Shown: positions 31,501 to 42,500, counted from the first letter of the stretch. The stretch: DNA of 64,000 bases from Colwellia sp. (GCA_029938115.1 JAPYOP010000017.1:10971-74970), one strand, 5' to 3'. Numbers and translations are program-made. The notes: generated by a model not told the origin, from the letters alone.

Positions 31501-32520
31501 ATGAATGATTTAACAACCGGTATTGGCTTTGCGTTAGTGGCAGGGGTTATGTTGGGTTTATATGCGTTACCGCAAAAATATACCCAAGGCTTTAAAGAAG
31601 AAAACACTTGGGGCCTGTTTTTTATGCTGACGATGTTTGTTGTACCGCTAATCGCTACTTTAAGTATTATGAAAGGGCCCATGGCTATTTTTTCAGCCAT
31701 TTCCTCAGACGTATTAATGACTATGGTCGGTGCCAGTATATTGTGGGGTATAGGGGTTATGATGTGGGGAAAAGCTATTCATCACATTGGCGTATCTCTC
31801 GGTTTTAGTCTCTTTATCGGCACGGTTATTCTTGTAGGTTCTTTATTACCTTTTTTCGTCGACACTGTGCCACAAGGCAATGCGCTTATCGCAATTGTAT
31901 TAGGTCTATTCTTTGTGTTACTTGGTGTTATTGCCAATGGCCGTGCGGGTATTTTACGTGAGCGAGGCAAGGTAGTTGATGAAAATTCAGATGACTCGAC
32001 TGGCTCGATGGTCAAAGGTATCGTTATTGCCGTTGTTGGTGGTTTATTAGCGACTGGTTTTAGCTTAGCTAATGCCGTAGGACGTCCTCCACTACATCAA
32101 GCAAGTATGGCGCAAGGCAACCCTGAATGGGTCACTGCGCTTGCCGTTATGTTTCCAATATTTTTAAGTGGTGGTGTCGTTATGGCAGGCTATTTTGCTT
32201 GGCAACTCACCCGTAAAAAAGCATGGCCTTCATTTAAAACGCCACACTTTGCCAAAAATTTGGGACTGATCTTCATTATGGCCTTTTTCCATTATGCTGC
32301 TTCTGCTGTTTTTGCCTATGCTGCCTTTAAACTTGGTGCCTCGGGCAATACCGTTGGTTATGCTATTTTTAATACCGCCTGTGTTGTTACTGCCATTGTC
32401 AGTGGCATTATTTCTGGCGAATGGCAAGCCGCTCCAGCTAATGCGCGTAAAACTATGTATTTAGGTTTAGCAAGTATGGTTGTAGGTATTCTAATTATTT
32501 CTGTAGGTAATACATTTTAA
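31501..32520 (+). CDS. RhaT-like (L-rhamnose/H+ symporter, DMT-related) sugar transporter
   Basis: ORF track start 31417 overlaps the putative operator; internal ATG 31501 gives 'MNDLTTGIGFALVAGVMLGLYALPQKYTQGFKEENTWGLFF'; 10-TM pattern. Confidence 0.78.
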   Translation: MNDLTTGIGFALVAGVMLGLYALPQKYTQGFKEENTWGLFFMLTMFVVPLIATLSIMKGPMAIFSAISSDVLMTMVGASILWGIGVMMWGKAIHHIGVSLGFSLFIGTVILVGSLLPFFVDTVPQGNALIAIVLGLFFVLLGVIANGRAGILRERGKVVDENSDDSTGSMVKGIVIAVVGGLLATGFSLANAVGRPPLHQASMAQGNPEWVTALAVMFPIFLSGGVVMAGYFAWQLTRKKAWPSFKTPHFAKNLGLIFIMAFFHYAASAVFAYAAFKLGASGNTVGYAIFNTACVVTAIVSGIISGEWQAAPANARKTMYLGLASMVVGILIISVGNTF

Positions 32521-32540
32521 TAAAAATAAGGTAGTGTTTT

Positions 32541-33584
32541 ATGGATATTAGTAAACAGTTTTTTGGTGAGGTAGCAGGACAAGCGGTCGACTTATATAGT
32601 CTTTCTAACGACAATGGCATGACAGTTAAAATTACTAACTATGGCGGCATAATAACTTCAATTATTGTACCTGATAGTCAAGGGGATAGTAGTAATGTTG
32701 TTTGTGGTTTTGATACGTTAGCGGGTTATTTTAGTGAATCTTATATTAATAATGCCCCATATTTTGGTGGTATTGTTGGTCGTTATGCTGCACGCATTAA
32801 AGATGGGGCTTTTTCACTTAATAGTGAACAATACACACTCGCGACAAATAATGCGCCCAACCATCTTCACGGTGGCATTGTTGGTTTTGATAAAAAAATC
32901 TGGCAAGCAAAATCTTTTCAAGAAAGTAATTGTGTAGGGTTATCGTTAAAGTTGTTATCTGTTGATGGTGAAGAAGGTTACCCTGGTAATTTATCAGTAG
33001 AGGTGCAATACCGCTTAACCAATGAAAATGTATTAAAAATAGCGTATTTTGCGACTACAGATAAAGACACGCCAGTCTCGCTGACTAATCATACTTATTT
33101 CAATTTGTCGGGTTTTAAAGATGATATTAAAGGTCATGATTTACATATTGACGCGGATAATACTTTAGTACCTGATGAAACTAATGTACCTGTTGGCGTT
33201 ATTAAAGCAGTTGATGATATTGACAACTTTAATCAACAAAAAAATCTAGGTAATGCTATTGAACTATTAGATTTTGGTTTTGAACATTATTATATCTTTA
33301 ATAAAGGCCGTCAGATAAAAGATCACCTAGTACAGTTATCGGATCAGAAAAGTGGTCGATGCTTGAAAGTAGTGACTACTGAGCCAGGTATGTTGTTTTA
33401 TACCGGACACTTTACGTCAAATGAATTAAACCGAGAAACGGGTGAGCAATATGGACAATATCGAGCGTTATGTTTTGAAACGTCTAAGTTTCCAAATGGG
33501 CCTAATATTACTGCTTCTCCTAACAGTATTTTAGAGTCAAAAGATACTTATCACGAAGAAACTGAATTTCAGTTTAGTTGGTAG
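32541..33584 (+). CDS. galM: Aldose 1-epimerase (galactose mutarotase family)
   Basis: 347 aa; 'ITNYGGIITSIIVPD', 'YFGGIVGRYAARI', 'NHLHGGIVGFDK', 'TNHTYFNLSG', 'EPGMLFYTGHF'. Confidence 0.92.
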   Translation: MDISKQFFGEVAGQAVDLYSLSNDNGMTVKITNYGGIITSIIVPDSQGDSSNVVCGFDTLAGYFSESYINNAPYFGGIVGRYAARIKDGAFSLNSEQYTLATNNAPNHLHGGIVGFDKKIWQAKSFQESNCVGLSLKLLSVDGEEGYPGNLSVEVQYRLTNENVLKIAYFATTDKDTPVSLTNHTYFNLSGFKDDIKGHDLHIDADNTLVPDETNVPVGVIKAVDDIDNFNQQKNLGNAIELLDFGFEHYYIFNKGRQIKDHLVQLSDQKSGRCLKVVTTEPGMLFYTGHFTSNELNRETGEQYGQYRALCFETSKFPNGPNITASPNSILESKDTYHEETEFQFSW

Positions 33585-33611
33585 TCTATTTTAAAAGAGT
33601 AATAAATAATC

Positions 33612-35183
33612 ATGATTAAAAAGTTAGTAGTTTTAGCGGTAGCTTTATCACTTAGTCAAATGACAAGCGCACAAGAATACCAAGCAAACTGGGAATCGTT
33701 ATCAAAACACAACGAAACACCCGAATGGTTTCAAGATGCAAAGTTTGGTATTTATTTTCATTGGGGACCTTATTCAGTACCTGCATATGGCAATGAGCAT
33801 TATCCTCGTACTATGTATGGGCACCCGAGTGGTAAAAAACCTGTAGAGAATAAACAAAAGCGTAATTATAACTTAGGTGTTGGTTTCCAAACCTTTCGCG
33901 AGCATGAGCATCATAAAGCGGTCTATGGCGATCCGAAAGAGGTGGAATACCATGATTTGATCCCAATGTTCACTGCCAATAGCTTTAATGCCGAAGAATG
34001 GGCTGATTTGTTTTATCTCTCGGGTGCTAAATTTGCTGGACCTGTTGCTGAACATCATGATGGTTATGCGATGTGGGATTCGGCACTTACCCCTTGGAAT
34101 TCGGTTGATACCGGACCCAAAAGAGATATTGTCGGTGAAATGGCAAAAGCTATTCGAAAACGTGATATGAAGCTTATCACCACTTTTCATCATGCCAAAG
34201 CAGGTGATCCGGGTGACGTCGGTAAAAAAAGACGGCAGTGGCACTATTTCGGTCGTGAACAATATCTTTTGCGTAATAACCCCGAACATAAAGACAGTGA
34301 AGATTTGCAAAAACTTTATGGTTCAATGCCTAGAGATGAGTGGCTTGGAATGTGGAATGGTAAATTAGAAGAGGTTATTGATCAGTATCAACCGGATATT
34401 ATTTGGTTTGACTCATGGTTAGATAGGATCCCTGAAAAAAATCGTCAAGAATTTGCTGCTTATTATCTTAATGCTGCTCAGCAATGGGACAAAGACGTGA
34501 TGATTACTTACAAGCAAGAAGATATGCCTCTGTCAGTAGCGGTTGTTGATTTTGAAAAAGGTCGCATGGATAAATCAACGCCATACAGTTGGTTAACCGA
34601 CGATACCATCAGTGCTGGCACTTGGACGACTACAGGTAGTTGGTCATATACCGAAGAGTTACTTATTAAACCTAGTGCTGAAATTGTGCATACCTTAATT
34701 GATATTGTCAGTAAAAATGGTCAGTTGCTTTTAAATATATCACCAACCGCCGATGGTATAATTCCTCAGGCTCAAAAAGATTCTCTACTTGGTGTTGGTA
34801 AATGGTTAAGGGCAAATGGTGAAGCTATTTACAATACCAGACCATTCACTATTTATGGTGAGGGGCCTAAAAGAATGGCCTCATCTGGACATTTTGTTCA
34901 AATGATAGCTGCTTATAATGAAGAAAACATTCGTTTTACTACCAATGAAAATAATATTTATGCCATTCAAATGGGTTGGCCAGGCAGCCATAAAAAAGTT
35001 GTTATTAAAAGTTTGGCAACAGCTAAGTTAAATGGCCTTGAAATAACTAGGGTTTCGGTGCTTGATTCGCCTGAAGTAATTAACTGGCAAGTTACTGATA
35101 AAGGGCTAGAAATTATTAGCCCCTTTCAGGCGTCAAATAAAATAGCGATTAGTTATAAAATTGAAACCAATGGAAAGTTTTAG
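33612..35183 (+). CDS. GH29-family exo-glycosidase (alpha-L-fucosidase/alpha-L-galactosidase), exported
   Basis: 523 aa; signal peptide; 'PEWFQDAKFGIYFHWGPYSVPAYG', 'AEHHDGYAMWDS', 'GPKRDIVGE', 'DIIWFDSW'. Confidence 0.88.
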   Translation: MIKKLVVLAVALSLSQMTSAQEYQANWESLSKHNETPEWFQDAKFGIYFHWGPYSVPAYGNEHYPRTMYGHPSGKKPVENKQKRNYNLGVGFQTFREHEHHKAVYGDPKEVEYHDLIPMFTANSFNAEEWADLFYLSGAKFAGPVAEHHDGYAMWDSALTPWNSVDTGPKRDIVGEMAKAIRKRDMKLITTFHHAKAGDPGDVGKKRRQWHYFGREQYLLRNNPEHKDSEDLQKLYGSMPRDEWLGMWNGKLEEVIDQYQPDIIWFDSWLDRIPEKNRQEFAAYYLNAAQQWDKDVMITYKQEDMPLSVAVVDFEKGRMDKSTPYSWLTDDTISAGTWTTTGSWSYTEELLIKPSAEIVHTLIDIVSKNGQLLLNISPTADGIIPQAQKDSLLGVGKWLRANGEAIYNTRPFTIYGEGPKRMASSGHFVQMIAAYNEENIRFTTNENNIYAIQMGWPGSHKKVVIKSLATAKLNGLEITRVSVLDSPEVINWQVTDKGLEIISPFQASNKIAISYKIETNGKF

Positions 35184-35258
35184 CTGATCATACTTGTGTG
35201 ACAACAATTCATTTAACTTACAGTTATTGTGCGTTAAATGAATTGTATTTCAAATTGT

Positions 35259-36440
35259 TTAACGCTTTAATTTATCTTTCATATGCGCTTCAAGCACCAT
35301 TGTGGCTTGAAAAAAAGTCGCTTCATCATATCTACCCACTTGATCTCGTGGGTTTCTAAAGTAGGGATTGTTTTTCCCTTGCGTTAAGTCACAATCAAAG
35401 CGGATTAAAAACGAATTGCTTTCAACCACACGTCTAACATCATTGGGGTTAAGAGTACTTTCACTAATATGGCTTAAGCCCCAAGAAACGCCTTGTCCGT
35501 TGCCACTATCAGAAAAAGCATCAGGGCAAAATGGCCCACCAGCGACAGGGGGACAAGTTACAGAAGCCATAATGTTAAAGTTAACACCATCTTGTGCATA
35601 TTGAATGGTATTCTTTTCAGGACCATCAACACACAATAACGCAGCAATGCCTTGTTTATAAGGGAATAAAAAGGTTTCATGGCCGGAGTTAAGTAACGGG
35701 TTAATGGCTGGTTTAACATAGGGGCCTTGAGGCATTTCGGCTATGGCAACACCTTGAGCTCGAACTAAGCAATCTTTGTTTTTACTCATAGGTTGGCCTT
35801 TATAAAACAGCCATATTTTTCCTTGATAAACTAGAGGGTAGGGGTCATGAACCGCACCACTATCCCACTGATCTTTAGCACCTAACTCTACTATGGTTTG
35901 TTTGCTTCGTGTCCAAGGGCCTTTTGGTGTATCAGCCCAAGCCATACTGACATCACAATGGTCACCTTTATCGTTAGAGAATATGCCGGTGAAGCTTTGA
36001 AAGTATAGATAATATTTATTTTCGAACACTAGTATGTCAGGCGTGGTAGCTGATCTGTCACCATATTGCCCCAAAGGAGCTCTTGCAACCGCGACGCCTT
36101 GTTCTTGCCAGTCAAAGCCATCTTCACTGGTTGCATACCATATATCGGCAAGGTCCCAATCTACGGCAGGTAAATTATCACTGCAATTATCCATACCAAC
36201 AGGGCCACTGTGTGTTGCTCTGCGGGTATACCAAACATAGTAAACACCTTCAACACTTATAATTTTACTGGGATCGCGACGTGAAACTCGTTCATCTTTA
36301 CCTAAATCAGTGATACGAGAGTATTTAAAATTAGTGAAAAATTCATTGTCTCTGTCATCAGGGTTAGGCCATACATCATACAATCTCTGCATTGCATGGC
36401 TTAGTCCTTGAGGTTTTTCTTTTGATAATTTTGCCAGCAT
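35259..36440 (-). CDS. GH117-like glycoside hydrolase, no obvious signal peptide
   Basis: 393 aa; 'VSRRDPSKIISVEGVYYVWYTRR', 'VHDPYPLVYQGKIWLFYKG', 'NSGHETFLFPYKQG'. Confidence 0.85.
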   Translation of the reverse strand: MLAKLSKEKPQGLSHAMQRLYDVWPNPDDRDNEFFTNFKYSRITDLGKDERVSRRDPSKIISVEGVYYVWYTRRATHSGPVGMDNCSDNLPAVDWDLADIWYATSEDGFDWQEQGVAVARAPLGQYGDRSATTPDILVFENKYYLYFQSFTGIFSNDKGDHCDVSMAWADTPKGPWTRSKQTIVELGAKDQWDSGAVHDPYPLVYQGKIWLFYKGQPMSKNKDCLVRAQGVAIAEMPQGPYVKPAINPLLNSGHETFLFPYKQGIAALLCVDGPEKNTIQYAQDGVNFNIMASVTCPPVAGGPFCPDAFSDSGNGQGVSWGLSHISESTLNPNDVRRVVESNSFLIRFDCDLTQGKNNPYFRNPRDQVGRYDEATFFQATMVLEAHMKDKLKR

Positions 36441-36457
36441 AAAAATTTATTCCTGAT

Positions 36458-36484
36458 AAAAAAATAGACCTCTTTCGAGGTCTA
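36458..36484 (-). terminator. Rho-independent terminator of the TBDR gene
   Basis: TAGACCTC-tttc-GAGGTCTA with an A-run on + (T-run on -). Confidence 0.75.
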
Positions 36485-36516
36485 AATTACATGGGAGAAC
36501 TGTTTGTATAACTTCT

Positions 36517-39498
36517 TTAGAATGCTGCTCTAATACCTAAACGGAAAGTACGGCCATTATAACCTTGATAATGGTTACGATTCGTTGGCACTGCATCACC
36601 TTTTAACAAGTTACCTTCAGACATAGTAGATTTGAATGTTTGGTTACTTTCTTCAAGTAAGTTGCTGACACTACCAACTAAGGAAATGTTTTTGGTAAAG
36701 TTATAGCTAAATGACGCATCTAGTTGACCATATTCATCATTCCAAACAGTATAACCGTCAAGGCTGTCTGATATTGCATTTAATGATTCAGAGCGCCAGT
36801 TATAAGCAAGGCGAACCATTAATTTATCACCTTCATAAAAACCCGTTAGGTTATAGCTATGTTCAGATTGATTCTCAAAAGGTAGATCAACTTCTGGATT
36901 TGATGCACTAGCAAAATCTGCTTCACTCGATGTTAGCGTATAGTTAGCTTGAACACCATAATTTTCCATGCCAGGAATCATATCTAAGGTGGTTATAAAA
37001 CCTAACTCTAGACCTGCAATGGAACCGCCATCACCATTAACAGGCTTAGTATAGCTTTCAAAGTATAGAGGATAGTCAATAGGTTGTCCGTCTGGTGTAT
37101 CAGAACAAAGGCAAGCCATAATTTCTTGGGTATAAAATGGCGTACGGGTAAACTGCTCGGTTTCTAAGCCATCAACGACTGTTTGACCTAATGTTACATC
37201 TTCATAAATAAAAGAACTGATGTCTTTATAGAACACACCGGCTGAGAACATGCCTGTTTTACTGAAGTAATATTCGTAAGATGCATCAAACTGGTTCGCC
37301 TTATAAGGGTCTAGATACACATTACCATCTATATAGCTATCTTCATCTTGAAGGTCCCAATCAGGATCTTCTGAGGCATCAAGCTCCATCCAACCATCGG
37401 TTTGGGCCTTGCCGCCGGCAGTTGCTTGGCTAAAATCAGGTCGAGCGATTACTGTTGCCGCAGCAAAACGTAATACCATGTCGTCATTTATCTTATAACT
37501 TAAGTTAAGACTTGGTAAAAAATTGTCATAGTCATGTTTATAATGAAGCTCATTCAGTGGTCCGCCATTTCTCGCATTATAAGAGGTGCCAGTTAAACCA
37601 TGGCTCTCTAGGTCAGTTCTTACGTAACGAACACCGACATTACCAGTCAAGTCACCATCAAGTAAATAAAGGTTTGCTTGTAGATAAGCCGCTAGCGTCG
37701 TTTCTGTGTTATCGGCAGAACCACGTCTGTCTGGCGTTTGGCCGATAGTTTCATATACACTATCAAAATCCGTGAAATAAGTTCCGACACCATCATCGGT
37801 GAAACCATAAACGTCGTTCATCCAGTCAATCATGGCAGTTTCGGCTGCATCAAAGCTCTGAATCGAGTTCCAACCTGTTGGCACACCAGCACTGCCTTTA
37901 CCACCTAAAAAGTTAACTGGGTCCCAACGAACAGCAGTCTGGTCATGAAATAATGGTTCAGCGGCCATTAAGCTAACATAATCGCCAGATTCACCATTTA
38001 TGTTTATGCCCCACGGACCTAGATTTATTTTATCTGATAAGACAGTTTTTGTTCGCTCGTTCCAGCGGAGACCGGCTTCAAGCGAACTGATATAGTTGTT
38101 GTCATCAAGCGCATATTCAAAGTCAATATGAGCGGAGGTATCTTTGTCAGTATTTTGTTGTGGTGCGCGGGTAATTGAACCTTGAACTAAACGGTTAAGG
38201 TTACCGCGATTATCTGTAAAGTTTTCATCAGCATGGTTATATTGCACGCTAGGATCGTAAAATTCAGGATAATCTGCGTCGTTAGGATTAAAATAACCCC
38301 ATTGACGGTTAGCGCCCATCACGAATTTAGCGTCATGTCTATCGCCATTCCACCACCAATGGTCATAGTTGTAGATCGATTGTATGATTTCGTCAGTTTC
38401 CGCTTCAGAATAACCAATACCTGCAGAGATAGTGAGGTTATCTAACTCTAGTTCGCCCCCTAATTGCAAAGTTAAGGTATCAATATCGGAATCAGTACCT
38501 ATATCACCCGTTTGAACATATGCACTATTGGCAATAAATTCTGTGACGGTATTGGTGTTCGGGTCGGTAACAACAGAACTATCTACTATGTCGGCATAAC
38601 CACTAGGGAGCCAAGTCGTAAAGCTAGTTAGATCTGTTTTCTCACTTACTCTAGAGTAAGTGCTATCCATATATATGTTTAGATTATCAAGTGGTTGCCA
38701 TTGCAGGTTAACCATCAATGAATCACGCTCAAGGTCGCGACCTTTAGTTTGAACCCCCCAACGTGTTGGATAATGGCCTTTGTCAGATTCTGACCAGCTC
38801 CAGTTACTAATAGCATCAGTTCGGGTATTAATTTGCTCATGTGAAACAGCGGCAGCAATACCAAAAGTATCTGTTATCGGTGTTGTATAAGAAAAAGAGA
38901 AGGCGGGAGAGGTTTCCTCATTATTTTCAGTATAAACCGCTTCAACAAAAGCCGTGCCTTTTGCTTCACCAACATCTAAAGGACGGGCGGTAATAATATT
39001 AATGGTACCACCGATACTACCTTCCATTTGGCTAGCTTCAGGCGTTTTATAAACTTCAATTGCAGAGATCATTGAAGATGGCATGCTACTAAAGTCAATG
39101 CCGCGACCATTACCCGCAGAGGCAATGGTTTGACCGTTGATTGTGGTCAAGTTTAAATTTGGCGCAATACCACGAATCGTAACTTCGGTACCTTCACCAT
39201 CTTGACGGTTAATACTAATACCGGTGATTCGTTGTAGAGCTTCGGCGATGTTTCTATCAGGCATTTTACCTATGTCTTCAGCAACGATGGTATCTGATAT
39301 CACCTCACTAAAGCGTTTACGGTTAACCGCTTCAAATATTGAGCCGCGCAGGCCGGTTACTTGAATTACTTCCATTTCATCTTCTTCAACTTCCTTACTC
39401 AGTTGTTCTTGTGAGAAAACGGTATTGGCATTTAGTGTTAGTAATGCTAGTGCAGACAAGCAGGCTAAATTTATCTTACTTCGGGAGAACTGTTTCAT
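36517..39498 (-). CDS. TonB-dependent receptor
   Basis: 993 aa; 'EVIQVTGLRGSIFEAVNRKRFSEVISDTIVAEDIGKMPDRNIAEALQRITGISINRQDGEGTEVTIRGIAPNLNLTTINGQTI'; C-term 'RTFRLGIRAAF'. Confidence 0.95.
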   Translation of the reverse strand: MKQFSRSKINLACLSALALLTLNANTVFSQEQLSKEVEEDEMEVIQVTGLRGSIFEAVNRKRFSEVISDTIVAEDIGKMPDRNIAEALQRITGISINRQDGEGTEVTIRGIAPNLNLTTINGQTIASAGNGRGIDFSSMPSSMISAIEVYKTPEASQMEGSIGGTINIITARPLDVGEAKGTAFVEAVYTENNEETSPAFSFSYTTPITDTFGIAAAVSHEQINTRTDAISNWSWSESDKGHYPTRWGVQTKGRDLERDSLMVNLQWQPLDNLNIYMDSTYSRVSEKTDLTSFTTWLPSGYADIVDSSVVTDPNTNTVTEFIANSAYVQTGDIGTDSDIDTLTLQLGGELELDNLTISAGIGYSEAETDEIIQSIYNYDHWWWNGDRHDAKFVMGANRQWGYFNPNDADYPEFYDPSVQYNHADENFTDNRGNLNRLVQGSITRAPQQNTDKDTSAHIDFEYALDDNNYISSLEAGLRWNERTKTVLSDKINLGPWGININGESGDYVSLMAAEPLFHDQTAVRWDPVNFLGGKGSAGVPTGWNSIQSFDAAETAMIDWMNDVYGFTDDGVGTYFTDFDSVYETIGQTPDRRGSADNTETTLAAYLQANLYLLDGDLTGNVGVRYVRTDLESHGLTGTSYNARNGGPLNELHYKHDYDNFLPSLNLSYKINDDMVLRFAAATVIARPDFSQATAGGKAQTDGWMELDASEDPDWDLQDEDSYIDGNVYLDPYKANQFDASYEYYFSKTGMFSAGVFYKDISSFIYEDVTLGQTVVDGLETEQFTRTPFYTQEIMACLCSDTPDGQPIDYPLYFESYTKPVNGDGGSIAGLELGFITTLDMIPGMENYGVQANYTLTSSEADFASASNPEVDLPFENQSEHSYNLTGFYEGDKLMVRLAYNWRSESLNAISDSLDGYTVWNDEYGQLDASFSYNFTKNISLVGSVSNLLEESNQTFKSTMSEGNLLKGDAVPTNRNHYQGYNGRTFRLGIRAAF

Positions 39499-39656
39499 GG
39501 TTTTACCTATTTTTATTGTGTTTATAAGAAATCAAAATTAAGAGCTAACTATTCTTAAGTCTCATTCACTATTAGCTTGGGTATTAGGTTGTTTATTCCC
39601 ATAAACTTAATAGCTACTTTATATGGGATAGATATTTTATATATAGTTGACAGTAG

Positions 39657-39668
39657 ATTGTCAACAAT
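39657..39668. promoter_or_regulatory. Putative operator ATTGTCAACAAT (1 mismatch)
   Basis: Upstream of the TBDR start at 39498. Confidence 0.5.
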
Positions 39669-39936
39669 TAACATTATTGCATTTATTTGGTTTTTTATTT
39701 TAACGTGGTTATTATAGGTTAAGGTCATGCGTGTCTTTGCCTTGGTAATGTATTAGGTGAGTATGTTATCGGCTGTTTTAGTGGGGTTCACTAATGACTC
39801 AGTTTAGGGTGTTTGTGTTTATTATAGTCAATAGTCATTAAATGTTTTTTTAACTTATTTTGAATTTAAAATTGAATATGGCTTTTAATTTGAAAAGTGT
39901 TTACAGAGACAACACTAACTGATAGTTTTCTTGTAG

Positions 39937-39948
39937 ATTGTTAACAGT
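39937..39948. promoter_or_regulatory. Putative operator ATTGTTAACAGT (1 mismatch)
   Basis: 35 bp upstream of the GPH transporter start. Confidence 0.5.
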
Positions 39949-39982
39949 TAATTATTTGATTGAAATTTAATGGTAGGTATAA

Positions 39983-41377
39983 ATGACAAGTTGCATAGAA
40001 GTTTCCACTTTACAACAAGTGAATAAGCCACAATTATCTAGAAGAACAATGTTTAATTACGGCGTAGGCGATTTTGGCAATAATATAATTTGGCATATGC
40101 TGGGATTATGGCTCGCTTACTTTTATACAGATATTTATGGTTTACCTGCCAGCCATGTAGGAACAATGTATTTAGTCTTAAGGGTTTTTGACGCTGTAAC
40201 CGATCCCCTTGTCGGTTTTTGGGTAGACAGAACTCAGACTAAACATGGTAGTTGCCGACCTTTTATTTTATATGGCACTGTACCGCTTACGATTTCTTTT
40301 ATGATGGTATTTTATGTACCTGATATTAATGAAGTAGGTAAGCTAGTATATGCATATTTTAGCTTTGCATTATTAACGTTAACTTACACTATTGTTAATG
40401 TGCCATTTTCTGCGATGGCAGGATTTTTGACCCATGATTCTGATGAACGAACACATTTACAGTCATATCGTTTTGGGCTAGGAATGCTTGCCTCTGTTTT
40501 TGTTTCTTCTTCAACCTTGGTACTCGCTGATTTTTTCGGGCAGGGCGATATTCAACGTGGATTTTTTCTGACTGCAGCTTTATTTGCTGTGTTAATTAAT
40601 GTTTGTTTATTTTATTGTTTTTCTACTGTAAAGGAACGTTTTCATCCAACACCGATACAAAAAAGTAATAAAAATAATGCTAAGGGTTGGATCGATGATC
40701 TCATCAGTGCATTCAAAAACAATCAGTTAGTTGTGTTATTTTTAGCTAATATTATTTTTTTTATTACCCTAACATTAAAGGGGACTACCACAGTTTATTA
40801 TGTACAAAACGTATTAATAAACGCCGAAGACAAACTTATCCAATTTATGACTTTTGGTACTATTGGGGCAACACTTGGTGCCGCACTTTCTGCTTGGATG
40901 TGGACTCGTTTTGATAAAGTGAGAGCCTACAAAATATTAATGTTTTTTTGTGGTGTTTTAAGTGCTATTCCGTATTGGTTACCCGGCTCTGCTTATCAAG
41001 TTATTATGGTGTTAGGTGTTGTTTCTTCTTTTCTTTCCCTAAGTATGGTACCACTAATTTGGAGCATGCTGAGTGATGTTGTTGATTTTGAAAAATTACG
41101 GAACGGCAAGGATAAATCAGGTTTATTCTTTGCTTTGTTTTTATTTACTTTAAAGGTTGGTCTTGGTGTTGGGGGCGCCATTTCACTCTGGGTGCTAGGT
41201 TCAACTGGTTATGATGCTAATTTAGTAGAACAAAATCTTAGTGTAATTAATAGTTTAAATTTTATTAGTACATTGTTGCCTGGCCTGCTCTTTATTGGCT
41301 CAGGCATTATTATGCTGTTCTATAATTTAAACAAAGAGAAACGACAAGCGATGCGTTTTGCCTTATATGGTGAATGA
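39983..41377 (+). CDS. GPH-family (glycoside-pentoside-hexuronide) cation symporter
   Basis: 464 aa; 'NYGVGDFGNNIIWHMLGLWLAYFYTDIYGLPASHVGTMYLVLRVFDAVTDPLVGFWVDRTQTKHGSCRPFILYG'. Confidence 0.9.
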   Translation: MTSCIEVSTLQQVNKPQLSRRTMFNYGVGDFGNNIIWHMLGLWLAYFYTDIYGLPASHVGTMYLVLRVFDAVTDPLVGFWVDRTQTKHGSCRPFILYGTVPLTISFMMVFYVPDINEVGKLVYAYFSFALLTLTYTIVNVPFSAMAGFLTHDSDERTHLQSYRFGLGMLASVFVSSSTLVLADFFGQGDIQRGFFLTAALFAVLINVCLFYCFSTVKERFHPTPIQKSNKNNAKGWIDDLISAFKNNQLVVLFLANIIFFITLTLKGTTTVYYVQNVLINAEDKLIQFMTFGTIGATLGAALSAWMWTRFDKVRAYKILMFFCGVLSAIPYWLPGSAYQVIMVLGVVSSFLSLSMVPLIWSMLSDVVDFEKLRNGKDKSGLFFALFLFTLKVGLGVGGAISLWVLGSTGYDANLVEQNLSVINSLNFISTLLPGLLFIGSGIIMLFYNLNKEKRQAMRFALYGE

Positions 41378-41405
41378 ATATTGACGAATAATTTAGGAGG
41401 TAACT

Positions 41406-42500
41406 GTGGCAAATGTTAGTGCAGCAATGAAAAGGCATCAAGTTGATGATAGTAATAATGAACTCTATACCCGTTTTAGGTATCAGCCTATTACCGGTTT
41501 AGGATATGAACAAGGAATTAACCGCAGAGATCCAAGCACCATTATTAAAGTTAAAGATATATTTTATCTTTGGTATACCCGAAACGAATGTGCAAAATCG
41601 AGTTGGTTAGATGCTGATATATGGTATGCAAGCAGTAAAGATGGCATATCATGGCAAGAGCAAGGTCCAGCTGTTATTAGAGGGGAAGAAGGTGCATGGG
41701 ATGAGTACAGTGTTTTTACCACTGAAATATTAGTTACGGACGATAAATACTACTTATGTTATCAAGCTAAACGTAATAATGATCCGTTAAATGTTGTTGG
41801 CATGGCTTGGGCTGAAAGTGTTGATGGCCCTTGGGTTAAGCTCAAAGAGCCTATTTTAAAACCGACACCAGATGGTAAGTTAATCAATCCTACTGAGCAT
41901 GGTGATTCTAACTGGGGAGCAGCACTTGAAATAGGTTCTTGGGATAGTGGGGCAATTCATGATCCAGGCATTATTAAATTTAAAGATCAATACTATTTAT
42001 ATTATAAAGGTCACGCGATTGGTGAAAAAATGTTTACTGATTCTAAGTGGGGACTAGCAATTTCGGATCGCCCAGAAGGGCCTTATATTAAACATAAACT
42101 TAATCCGGTTTCAAATAGTGGTCATGAAACCTGGGTTTTTCCATGGAAAGAAGGTATAGCCGCTATTGTTGACTGGGCTGGCCCTGAAAAAGGCACTATC
42201 CAGTATTCACCCGATGGGATTAATTTTGAAGTCATCACTATATTAGAAGATATACCGCCGGCAGGAGGTGCTTATGTACCTGATAAGTTTATCGGAAATG
42301 GTGATGGTCAAGGTTTCTCATGGGGTGTTGCTCATTATGGCTCATCTGATTGGTCATTTTTAGTAGGCTTTACTTGTGACTTAACTCGAGAGGGTGATAA
42401 AGATTTGGCTTGGCATAATTATAAACATTACAGTGCGATTAGGGATGTTTTAAAGGACCCTGAAAAATTTGGCTTACCTAGGGATCATTTATTTAAGTAG
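41406..42500 (+). CDS. GH117-like glycoside hydrolase, no signal peptide
   Basis: 364 aa, GTG start behind AGGAGG; 'INRRDPSTIIKVKDIFYLWYTRN', 'IHDPGIIKFKDQYYLYYKGHAI', 'NSGHETWVFPWKEGIAAIVDWAGPEK'. Confidence 0.87.
   Translation: MANVSAAMKRHQVDDSNNELYTRFRYQPITGLGYEQGINRRDPSTIIKVKDIFYLWYTRNECAKSSWLDADIWYASSKDGISWQEQGPAVIRGEEGAWDEYSVFTTEILVTDDKYYLCYQAKRNNDPLNVVGMAWAESVDGPWVKLKEPILKPTPDGKLINPTEHGDSNWGAALEIGSWDSGAIHDPGIIKFKDQYYLYYKGHAIGEKMFTDSKWGLAISDRPEGPYIKHKLNPVSNSGHETWVFPWKEGIAAIVDWAGPEKGTIQYSPDGINFEVITILEDIPPAGGAYVPDKFIGNGDGQGFSWGVAHYGSSDWSFLVGFTCDLTREGDKDLAWHNYKHYSAIRDVLKDPEKFGLPRDHLFK

Noticed and set aside
33873-34310. 145-aa minus-strand ORF
   Set aside because: Fully antisense to the GH29 coding sequence; no independent support.
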